NCBI GenBank assembly: GCA_031411575.1
Contig: JANOBJ010000263.1
Location: 1-17,886, forward strand
DNA from: JANOBJ01 sp031411575
GTDB taxonomy: Bacteria; Pseudomonadota; Gammaproteobacteria; Burkholderiales; Burkholderiaceae_C
Length of the DNA stretch: 17,886 bases
Reading direction: 5' to 3'
The position numbers and the translations under genes are program-made. Within the stretch, counting starts at the first letter, position 1. Every line of letters begins with the position of its first letter. The notes under the pieces are model-generated. The model did not search any database and was not told the DNA's origin. It saw only the letters and a list, made by a program, of their open reading frames with translations. This document shows, piece after piece, positions 6,293-13,776 of the stretch.

Positions 6293-8458
6293 TCAGTACT
6301 GGATGCGTGCGTAGTAGGTCTTTTGGGCCGCCTCGCGCGCCTGCCCGAGTGTATGTATTCCTTTTTCTGCCAGCAACGGTAGCAGGCGCAGAAAAACCTC
6401 AGCCGTCACGATGGCGTCACCCACGGCCGTGTGGCGGCCCCTAACGCTCACGTTGAAGCGTTCGGCGATCGCCTCCAGCCGGTGCGACGGCTGGTTCGGG
6501 TGCACCAGGGCCGACAGCAGCAACGTATCCAGCACCGGCTGGTCAAAGCGCACGCCGGTCCGGGCTTCTTTCAATTGCAGGAACCGCATGTCAAACGCCG
6601 CGTTGTGGGCCACCAGCACCGTGTCCTGCGCAAACGCATGGAACGATGGCAACACCTGATCGATGCGTGGCTGGCCACGCACCATTTCAGGCCGGATGCC
6701 ATGGATGGGAATGGACGCCGCAGGAATGTCGCGCCCCGGGTCCACCAGCTGCTCGAAGCCCTCCTGGCGCAGGAGCTTGCCGTTCACGATGCGCACCGCG
6801 CCGATCTGGATGATCTCGTCCCCATGCGACGGCTCCAGCCCCGTGGTCTCGGTGTCGAACACGGTGTAGGACAGGTCCGACAGCTTGCGGTCGGCCAGCT
6901 CGCGTGCCTGCCCGGAAGTCTGGAACAGGTCGAAGTCGTAGTACTCCGGCCGACTGTCGCGCTCGCCCAGGGTGGCAGCCTCCAGTTGCTCCTGCGGACT
7001 GGCCAGCGGCAGCAGGAAACGGAAAAACGCCAGGTGCCGCACGCGTTCGCGCTCAAACCAGAAGGCCCCGGCATGCCGCTCGACCACATCGCGCACGGTC
7101 AGCGGCGTGGTTTCGCCGCCAATCTTCATCGGGTCCATTTCCCAGCTCATCACCGTTTCCGTGCTCATGACCTGACCCGACCAGATCAGGTCCAGGTGCG
7201 CGCGCTCGTCGGCCGCGCTCAGCCGCAAGTCCACATGGCGAATACCAAACTCGTCCTTCAGGCGCCCCGCGAGGTACACCAGCGCCTGAAGCAGCGAAAA
7301 GCTGTCCACGCGCAGCCAGAGACTGGCATCCAGGTCGGCCGTGCCGCACCGCAACCCGTCGGCCAACTCGATACGGCGTGCCGCAGCGGCGACCAGGTCC
7401 GCGCCGAGCATGTCTTCCATCGGCCAGCGCGTCTTGAGCCCTTCGGTGGATGTTTTCACCAGGTCCTGGATGCGCCGGCTCATGGCACCGGTCTCGTCGC
7501 GGATCACGCCAAGAAAGCGCTCGCGCATGGCGGCGTCCAGATCCGGGAACTCAAGCATGTCCAGCGCCGCCTGCAGGTTGGCCAGCGACGAGCGGCTCCC
7601 TTCGGTCAGCCCGTGCAGCAGCCGGTCGCGCGCGCTGTCGTCCTCCAGCTCGCGGGTGATGTTGTCCAGCATCAGCACGAAGCCGTTGAGCGCGGGAACA
7701 CCTTCGCCGCTGTCCGCAGACCGCACGGGTGCCATCTGGACGCGCAGCAATTGCCCGGACCGCGTGGTGGTGACGAACTGGGCCGACGGGCTGGCGGCAC
7801 CGCGCTGCATGCGCTGTTGCACGTTTTCCAGCGCGTGCGCGATCAATTTGCGGTCCACCACCGGGTAGATCGAACGCCCCAGGCCCATCAACTCGGCGCC
7901 GCCCGCCACCGCGGGCGACTCCGACAAGGCGCGAAACTGCAGGCGAGCGCGTTGGTTGTACAGGATGACGCGCCCGTCCAGACTGCAAACCACGACGCTT
8001 TGCGTCAGCTCAGACATCAGCGCTGCCAGCCGGCTGCGCTCCTGCTCGATGTGTCGGCTCGCCTCCTTCACCTTGGCATCAACTTCGTCGCGCAGTTGTC
8101 CGCGCTGGGTCGCGAGGGCGCTGATCACGCGCGCCAGGCCCCGGCTCACGGCACTGCCTTGAGCCTCCAGAAACCGCGGTTCGGCGCCGGCAAGCAGCAC
8201 CTGCGCCTGCTCCAGCAGGCGCGCCGGGCCTTCCACATGGTCACGCAGCAGGCAACGGGCGCCGAACCCGAGGACGCCCGCCACGACCAGCGCGAGCAGG
8301 AGCACCAAGGCGATGCGCGGCTCCACCAACGCCATCAGCATCGACCGCTCGGACAGCTCCAGGGTCGCAGCCACCAGCGTGAACGCCAGCGCCGTCCATG
8401 CCAACAGGATCAGTCCGGGCAGCAAGACTGTCACGAGGGCACGACGGTCCAGCTTCAT
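6293..8458 (-). CDS. Membrane sensor / degenerate histidine-kinase core fused to DEDDh 3'-5' exonuclease
   Basis: 721 residues. Two membrane helices (about 8-34 and 46-68) flank a short loop. A coiled stretch follows (about 115-150), then a PAS-like domain (about 147-270, from LMSELTQSVVVCSLDGRVILYNQ). Next is a DHp-like region (about 272-335) where the kinase H-box would fall in TEGSRSSLANLQAAL, with no histidine. An ATPase-like region (about 350-486) lacks the N-box asparagines and the DxGxG loop. The C-terminus (about 530-700) is a complete DnaQ-type exonuclease: ExoI FDTETTG (Asp535, Glu537), ExoII AHNAAFD (Asp623), ExoIII HTAVGDA (His676, Asp681). Databases may label such proteins DNA polymerase III epsilon, but the membrane anchor argues against a replication role. 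The ATG overlaps the receiver stop in ATGA. Substrate (RNA, DNA or nucleotide-modified molecule) is unknown. Confidence 0.9.
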   Translation of the reverse strand: MKLDRRALVTVLLPGLILLAWTALAFTLVAATLELSERSMLMALVEPRIALVLLLALVVAGVLGFGARCLLRDHVEGPARLLEQAQVLLAGAEPRFLEAQGSAVSRGLARVISALATQRGQLRDEVDAKVKEASRHIEQERSRLAALMSELTQSVVVCSLDGRVILYNQRARLQFRALSESPAVAGGAELMGLGRSIYPVVDRKLIAHALENVQQRMQRGAASPSAQFVTTTRSGQLLRVQMAPVRSADSGEGVPALNGFVLMLDNITRELEDDSARDRLLHGLTEGSRSSLANLQAALDMLEFPDLDAAMRERFLGVIRDETGAMSRRIQDLVKTSTEGLKTRWPMEDMLGADLVAAAARRIELADGLRCGTADLDASLWLRVDSFSLLQALVYLAGRLKDEFGIRHVDLRLSAADERAHLDLIWSGQVMSTETVMSWEMDPMKIGGETTPLTVRDVVERHAGAFWFERERVRHLAFFRFLLPLASPQEQLEAATLGERDSRPEYYDFDLFQTSGQARELADRKLSDLSYTVFDTETTGLEPSHGDEIIQIGAVRIVNGKLLRQEGFEQLVDPGRDIPAASIPIHGIRPEMVRGQPRIDQVLPSFHAFAQDTVLVAHNAAFDMRFLQLKEARTGVRFDQPVLDTLLLSALVHPNQPSHRLEAIAERFNVSVRGRHTAVGDAIVTAEVFLRLLPLLAEKGIHTLGQAREAAQKTYYARIQY

Positions 8459-8829
8459 GGCGCTGGCGTCAGCATCTGGCGCACCTGATCGGCGAGTTCC
8501 TTCGTGGAAAACGGCTTGGTGAGGTATGCATCAGCCCCCAGCGCCAGACCCTTGGAGACATCGGTTTCGCGCCCTTTCGCGGTCAGCAACAGGATGCGGG
8601 TACCGGCCACATCTTCGTGGGCCCGCACTTCCTGGCAGACTTCGAAACCGGTTTTCCGGGGCATCATTACATCCAGCAACACCAGGTCTGGCCGCTCGCG
8701 CAGGATGGCGGCCAGCGCCTCCTCGCCGTCATGGGCCACGGTGACCGCGTAGCCCTCGCGCTTCATGAGGTACTCCAGCGAGATCAGGATGTTGGGTTCA
8801 TCGTCTGCGATCAGGATTTTGTAGGTCAT
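8455..8829 (-). CDS. Single-domain CheY-like response regulator
   Basis: 124 residues, one receiver domain only, with no DNA-binding or enzymatic output domain. The acidic pocket Asp9-Asp10, phospho-acceptor Asp53 in LVLLDVMMP, Thr83 in ILLLTAKGRE and Lys105 in LTKPFS are all present, so it should be phosphorylated normally. It starts 11 bases after the sensor kinase stop with a strong GAGGAGAG RBS, and its stop overlaps the start of the exonuclease fusion (ATGA), which makes the kinase before it the obvious donor and the fusion protein a likely partner. In better known CrbS/CrbR and CbrA/CbrB systems the regulator has a DNA-binding output, which is missing here. Confidence 0.93.
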   Translation of the reverse strand: MTYKILIADDEPNILISLEYLMKREGYAVTVAHDGEEALAAILRERPDLVLLDVMMPRKTGFEVCQEVRAHEDVAGTRILLLTAKGRETDVSKGLALGADAYLTKPFSTKELADQVRQMLTPAP

Positions 8830-8840
8830 GCCGTCTCTCC

Positions 8841-11588
8841 TCAGAGCGTGTCCTGCCCGTCTTGTTCGCTGCTGGCGCGCCAGGGCAGGTGAAACACAAA
8901 ACGAGCACCCTCACCCTGTGCTGATTCGACCCACATGCGGCCGCCAAAGTGCTCCACGATCTGGCGACTGATTGGCAGGCCCAGCCCCGTGCCCTGGGGC
9001 CGGTGCGCCTCATCGCCGCCCTGTCGAAACCGCTCGAAGATCAGCGCCTGCTGCGCCACCGGCACACCGGCCCCGTTATCCTGCACCGACACAGTCACGC
9101 CGTCCACCTCGGCGCTCAGGGCTACCTCCACACGCCCCGCGCCGTCCGGCACAAACTTGGCGGCGTTGGACAGCAGGTTGAGCATGACCTGGGTCAAGCG
9201 ATCGGGGTCGGCCCGCAACACCGCCGGTTGCGGCGGCAGCGCGAGCCGAACAGTGGCCCCCCGCTCCCGGAACATCTCGGCCGTGGTTTGCACTGCCAGG
9301 GTCAGCAGGTGGCCCATGTCCACATCGGTGCTGCGCCACTCGGCATGCCCCGACTCGATTTTGGCCATGTCCAGCACCTGGTTGACCAGCCGGCTGAGCC
9401 GCTCCGTTTCCGCCACGATGATTCCCAGGAACTGCTGGCGCTGGTCGGCGGGCATGTCGGCGTCCCCCGCCATCAGTTCGGACAACGCACGGATCGACGT
9501 CAATGGCGTGCGCAATTCATGCGTCACCGATGACATGAAGTCGTCCTTGAGCCGGTCCAGGCCCTTCAGCTGGTCGTTGGCCGCCCGCAGTTCGCGCGTC
9601 GCTTGCTCCAGGGAACGTGACTTCTCCTCCAGTTCTACCGAATGCGCCCGCAGTTGCGATGCCTCGTCAAGAATCTGCATCACGTCGTCCAGTGCCAGTG
9701 CCTCTTCCTCCACCACCGATGCCACCATCACCCGGGCTGACGCACTGCCGATGGCGCCCGCAAGCAGGGTTTCGACAAACTGCACCAGCCGCGCATCGGG
9801 CGCAACGCCCGCCACTGTGGCGACGCCAGCGCCGCGGGCGTAGCCTTCAAACAGACGCCGGGTCTTCGGCTCGCCCAGGAAACGCGCCACCAGCGCGTGC
9901 AGATCCTGCACGCGTGCTCGACCGCGCCAGAAGACCGGGTCGACCTGCCGGGTGCGCTCGAACACGTCCACAAACAGCAGCGCCTGGCTGGTCTCGGCCG
10001 CTGACGGGGTGCGCCAGAGCGAGACCAGCACATAGGCGCCTACATTGGCCAACAGGCTCCAGAACAGTGAATGCGTGAGGTTGTCCAGGCCCGTGAGCCC
10101 CAGCAACTGCTCGGGTTTGAGCCAGGCAATGCCCCAGGGACCCTCCGACAGAAAGCCAGGCGCCAGCCAGCCAGATTTCGCCAGCGATGGCAGCATCAGC
10201 GTGTAAACCCAAAGACCAAACCCAAGCGCCAGCCCGGCCATCGCGCCGCGCTCGGTGGCGCCTTTCCAATACATGCCGCCCAGCATCGCCGGCGCAAACT
10301 GGGCCACAGCGGCAAAGCTGATCAAGCCGATGCTGACCAAGGCATAGGCTTCGCCCGCCAGATGGAAGTAGGCATAACCGAGCAGGAGAACGAGCATGAT
10401 CGCCGCGCGGCGAATGCGCAGGATCACCCGCGTCAAATCGCCCATGGCCCGCGCACTGGCCCAACGTGTGCGCAGCAGGAGTGGCATCACCAGGTCATTG
10501 CAGACCATGCTGGCCACCGCAATGGTTTCGACGATCACCATGCCGGTGGCCGCGGACAGCCCGCCCACGAAGGCCAGCAGAGCCAGGAGCGGCTGGCCGT
10601 GGGCCAGCGGCAGCGACAGCACAAAACCCTCAGGGTCCATCTTGCCGGCACCAAAGAGCAGCAGCCCACCAAACGCGATGGGCAGTACGAACAGGTTGAT
10701 GAGCCACAGGTACAGCGGAAACAGCCATACCGCGCGGCGCAGGTGCTGCTCGTCCACGTTTTCCACCACCATGACCTGGAACTGGCGGGGCAGAAAAATC
10801 ACTGACAGCATCGACAGCAGCAGCAAGGCGAACCATTGGCTCCAGGAAAACGAAGTTCCTGTGCCGACATGCAGAAGGCTGTTCAAGGCCGGCACCGCCT
10901 GTGCCTTCGCAACAATGTCGGCTACGCCATCGAACAGGCCGTACGTGACAAACAGGCCCACCGCCAGGAACGCTACCAGTTTGACGATGGATTCGAAGGC
11001 GATGGCAGCCACCATCCCTTCGTGCCGCTCGGTGGCGTCCAGGTGCCGGGTGCCGAATACCATGGTGAAGCCTGCCAGCGCCAATGCGAAATACAGCGTG
11101 CTGTCGCTCCACCATGTACCGGGGTGGGACAGCGGCACCCCGAGCGGCGTGGTCATAAGCGCGTAGCCACCCGACACGGCCTTGAGTTGCAGCGCAATGT
11201 ACGGAACGATGCCCACCACCGTGATCAGGGTGACGCCGCCTGCCAGCAAAGGGCTTTTGCCATATCGGCTGCCGATAAAATCGGCTATCGAAGTGATGCG
11301 GTAGCTGCGCGAGATGCGGATCATCTTGCGCACGACCAACCACGCCAGCGCCATGGCCAGCGTCGGTCCGAGGTAGATGGGCAGGAACCAGACACCCGAG
11401 GACGCGGCGCGCCCGACGCTGCCGAAATACGTCCACGCGGTGCAATACACCGCCATCGACAGCGCGTACACCCATGCGTTACCCACGATCGAGCGGCCGT
11501 GGGCCGCGCGCAAGTCGCCGTAACTGGCCACCGCGAACAGCAGCGCCAGGTAGGCAAACGAGATACCGACAACGAGGGTGGGCGACAC
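8841..11588 (-). CDS. Sodium:solute symporter-type sensor histidine kinase (CbrA/CrbS architecture)
   Basis: 915 residues. The N-terminal half is an SSS-family permease-like domain with about a dozen hydrophobic helices (to about residue 510). It is followed by a STAC-like linker (about 540-640, FWRGRARVQDLHALVARFLG onwards), a coiled coil (about 640-685), HisKA with SSVTHELRTPLTS (His690), and HATPase_c with N-box LNLLSNAAKF (Asn804, Asn808), G1 DNGAGV (837-842) and G2 GTGLGL (866-871). All catalytic boxes are intact. Relatives sense or couple to uptake of carbon sources such as acetate, histidine or proline. The GTG at 11588 lies two bases after the preceding stop, with GGAG about 15 bases and AAAGA about 8 bases upstream; the frame stays open further upstream to 11963, but that part overlaps other genes and looks non-coding. 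Confidence 0.92.
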   Translation of the reverse strand: MSPTLVVGISFAYLALLFAVASYGDLRAAHGRSIVGNAWVYALSMAVYCTAWTYFGSVGRAASSGVWFLPIYLGPTLAMALAWLVVRKMIRISRSYRITSIADFIGSRYGKSPLLAGGVTLITVVGIVPYIALQLKAVSGGYALMTTPLGVPLSHPGTWWSDSTLYFALALAGFTMVFGTRHLDATERHEGMVAAIAFESIVKLVAFLAVGLFVTYGLFDGVADIVAKAQAVPALNSLLHVGTGTSFSWSQWFALLLLSMLSVIFLPRQFQVMVVENVDEQHLRRAVWLFPLYLWLINLFVLPIAFGGLLLFGAGKMDPEGFVLSLPLAHGQPLLALLAFVGGLSAATGMVIVETIAVASMVCNDLVMPLLLRTRWASARAMGDLTRVILRIRRAAIMLVLLLGYAYFHLAGEAYALVSIGLISFAAVAQFAPAMLGGMYWKGATERGAMAGLALGFGLWVYTLMLPSLAKSGWLAPGFLSEGPWGIAWLKPEQLLGLTGLDNLTHSLFWSLLANVGAYVLVSLWRTPSAAETSQALLFVDVFERTRQVDPVFWRGRARVQDLHALVARFLGEPKTRRLFEGYARGAGVATVAGVAPDARLVQFVETLLAGAIGSASARVMVASVVEEEALALDDVMQILDEASQLRAHSVELEEKSRSLEQATRELRAANDQLKGLDRLKDDFMSSVTHELRTPLTSIRALSELMAGDADMPADQRQQFLGIIVAETERLSRLVNQVLDMAKIESGHAEWRSTDVDMGHLLTLAVQTTAEMFRERGATVRLALPPQPAVLRADPDRLTQVMLNLLSNAAKFVPDGAGRVEVALSAEVDGVTVSVQDNGAGVPVAQQALIFERFRQGGDEAHRPQGTGLGLPISRQIVEHFGGRMWVESAQGEGARFVFHLPWRASSEQDGQDTL

Positions 11589-11590
11589 GG

Positions 11591-11851
11591 TCAGTCTTTC
11601 ATCCGCTCCACCATCCACCCGGCTGCGGCGATCAACATCGCCCAGAGCATGAACAACGCGGCGGGGAACGCCGGAACGCCCAATACGGTGGCACGGACGT
11701 CCCACAGCGCCAGCAGCGGAAAGTTCAGCAGCAGCAAACACAGTGCGAACAGCGCCATCAGGCGCTGCCCGTCCAGCAATCGGCGCGACGCGATACGACC
11801 GTCGTCTGAAGGGGCCGGCGCCGTTCCCGTGCTGTTGGCCTGGTGTTGCAT
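11591..11851 (-). CDS. Small two-helix membrane protein, likely accessory to the symporter-type kinase
   Basis: 86 residues. A polar, disordered-looking N-terminus of about 28 residues is followed by two hydrophobic helices (about 30-50 and 58-80) joined by LWDVRATVLGVPAFPAAL, then a short charged end VERMKD. Layout and position directly before an SSS-domain protein recall the small DUF3311/YhdT-type partners that precede sodium:solute symporters, but I cannot prove family membership by eye. RBS GGAGG lies 11 bases before the ATG, the gene is 6 bases after the DUF294 stop, and its stop is 2 bases before the kinase GTG, so expression is surely coupled. It may help fold or gate the symporter domain. 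Confidence 0.75.
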   Translation of the reverse strand: MQHQANSTGTAPAPSDDGRIASRRLLDGQRLMALFALCLLLLNFPLLALWDVRATVLGVPAFPAALFMLWAMLIAAAGWMVERMKD

Positions 11852-11857
11852 GGTGGA

Positions 11858-13678
11858 TCAGGCCTCCAGTTTGAAATGCAAGGTCAGATGCTGGCGGAAG
11901 CGCCTGATGATGGCCAGTGAGTCCTTGAGCTGATCGCGGTCCAGCGTCCCCAGGCTGTCCCATTGCACCAGGTTGTCGGCCAGTTGACCCAATCGGCGCT
12001 GGCGTAGACTGTTGCGCAGCTTGAGCGTCATCAGGAAATGCAGCGCCTCCACGAGATCCCTGACCAGGTCGGCCGGCATGGCATCACGGTTCGCCAGCGC
12101 ATGCAGCCGGGCCACCGTGCCCAGTTCGTCCAGATGGTGTTCCAGCGCCAGCGCACGCACACCGTGCACGATCGGGAACGTGCCCAGCTTCTTCAGGTCA
12201 AAGGCCCGTGGCTCACGGCCACGGATGGCGGTTAAACGGCTCCACCAGCCGGTTGACGGCTCGCCAAACTGGTCCACCGCACGCACGAACCGAGCGAAGA
12301 AAGCGTCGCTGTCGGCCAGGATGCGGAAAGCATAGGCGCGCGTATCGTGCAGAAGGGCTGCATCGCCGGCGACGGCGCGCGCGTCCATGAAGATCGCCAG
12401 ATTCATCGGACCGTCCGCATCGGCACCGTACATCCATCCTCGCATCCTCTCGCGAAACGGCGTGACCTGCTGGCACCACTGGGGGTTGGACACCATGACG
12501 TGGCCCGGACAGGGGGGGTAGCCGAACGATAGCAACGCCGCGCCGAACCGGGCCGTCACGTCAGCCAGCGAATCCAGCACGTACCCGTCCCGCAACAGCA
12601 ACGCATTGTCCTGGTCGGTCTTCAAGACCTGCTCGCCACGCCCTTCGCTTCCCATCACCACCAGACAGCTGTTGCGGACCAGATCCACCGGCGCCACCAA
12701 GCGCCACAGGCGCGCCAACGCCCGAGAATTGAGCTCACTCACCAGGCCCGAGATGATGTCAATGCGCACACCGTCCCGGTGCAACAGCGCGATCATGTCT
12801 TCAAGCTGCCCCATGGCAACCTGAAGCTCCTCGACGGACTGTGCCTGGTCCACCCTCAACCCAATCAGATGTGAGTGGTTCGCCACGAAGCTAATCAGGT
12901 CCAGTTGACTCAGAATGCCGAGGATCGTGGTGCCCTGTCGCACCAGGACACGGTGCACGCGGTGCCGCATCATCAGCAGCAGTGCTTCGAACAGTTCGGC
13001 GTCGGCATCCACTGACACCAGCTCGAACTGGGCCACCTCGCGTACCGCCAGCGCCGACGGCGCGTCCGGCCTCAGCAACGCGTCGCGCAGGTCGGTGGTG
13101 GTGAACATGCCAATTCGCTCAATACTGCCCTGTCCATCGCGCACCAGTGCGTTCGTGAGTCCGTTTTCCGACAGCAGGCGGCAAACCGAGACCAGATCAA
13201 GGCTGCCATCCACGAAAAAGGGCTTGCGCAGGTGGGCATCGCGTACCTTACCGGTCATCAGCGACAGGAACTCGCGACGGCGCCCGTCGTCCTCGTCGGC
13301 CGAAAGCTGGAGCGACAGTTCAGCCAGCACCATGGCGCTGAACCGCGCGTTCCCGGCCATCAGGCCCAACAAGACCGGACGGGGAATCTGCCATGCCACA
13401 ACCTCGTCAAGCGCCGTGATAACTCCATGGGCATGATGGGTCAGTACGGCGAAGAAGCCAACGTGGTCGCCCGGCCCGAACACCCGCACGTCGCCCGTAC
13501 GCAACTGCTCCACATGCCCGGTGGCAATGACGAATACAACGTCATGCGCAAGGTCGGCAGACATCAACACGCTGCCTGGAGCCAGCGCGACACGCGTGGC
13601 GGCGTCATGCACCTGCGCCTGTTCCATCGGCGTCAGGCAGTTGAAAGGCGTTACCTCGAAGGGGAAAGCATCTGGCAC
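11858..13678 (-). CDS. cNMP-binding / CBS-pair / DUF294 nucleotidyltransferase-like protein
   Basis: 606 residues, soluble. Domains: cyclic-nucleotide-binding-like beta barrel (about 10-125, LTPMEQAQVHDAATRVALAPGSVL onwards), tandem CBS domains (about 145-270, with MFTTTDLRDALL and GILSQLDLISF), and a DUF294 nucleotidyltransferase domain with the GlnD-like motif GSEGRGEQ...KTDQDNALL (343-361; acidic pair Asp355, Asp357), then a helical DUF294 C-terminal domain (about 470-600). CBS and cNMP domains usually sense adenine nucleotides or cyclic nucleotides, so this looks like a regulated nucleotidyl or phosphoryl transferase; its target is unknown. The GTG start has AGGA 8 bases upstream, and no ATG or GTG occurs earlier in this open frame. 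It follows actP after 98 bases. Homologues accompany actP and a DnaQ-like nuclease in Pseudomonas as well (from memory). Confidence 0.9.
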   Translation of the reverse strand: MPDAFPFEVTPFNCLTPMEQAQVHDAATRVALAPGSVLMSADLAHDVVFVIATGHVEQLRTGDVRVFGPGDHVGFFAVLTHHAHGVITALDEVVAWQIPRPVLLGLMAGNARFSAMVLAELSLQLSADEDDGRRREFLSLMTGKVRDAHLRKPFFVDGSLDLVSVCRLLSENGLTNALVRDGQGSIERIGMFTTTDLRDALLRPDAPSALAVREVAQFELVSVDADAELFEALLLMMRHRVHRVLVRQGTTILGILSQLDLISFVANHSHLIGLRVDQAQSVEELQVAMGQLEDMIALLHRDGVRIDIISGLVSELNSRALARLWRLVAPVDLVRNSCLVVMGSEGRGEQVLKTDQDNALLLRDGYVLDSLADVTARFGAALLSFGYPPCPGHVMVSNPQWCQQVTPFRERMRGWMYGADADGPMNLAIFMDARAVAGDAALLHDTRAYAFRILADSDAFFARFVRAVDQFGEPSTGWWSRLTAIRGREPRAFDLKKLGTFPIVHGVRALALEHHLDELGTVARLHALANRDAMPADLVRDLVEALHFLMTLKLRNSLRQRRLGQLADNLVQWDSLGTLDRDQLKDSLAIIRRFRQHLTLHFKLEA

Positions 13679-13776
13679 TTCGGCGTCCTGGATGACAAAG
13701 GGCTGCAGACGTGTCGCCAGCAGCCGCTTCAGCTTATGCGGCCGGCAACGCGGGCTGGCCCCGATCGCTGCCGGGT

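Noticed and set aside
6293..8458. Calling this gene dnaQ, the DNA polymerase III epsilon subunit
   Set aside because: The exonuclease domain is DnaQ-like, but the membrane helices, PAS and kinase-like regions and the operon context do not fit a replicative proofreading subunit.
6431..8488. A 685-codon plus-strand open frame opposite the exonuclease fusion
   Set aside because: No recognisable domain, Arg/Gln/His-rich composition, and it mirrors a gene with all DEDDh motifs on the other strand.
11589..11963. A 125-residue N-terminal extension of the sensor kinase
   Set aside because: It overlaps the two-helix protein and the end of the DUF294 gene, has no family resemblance, and the GTG at 11588 begins exactly where the SSS homology starts.
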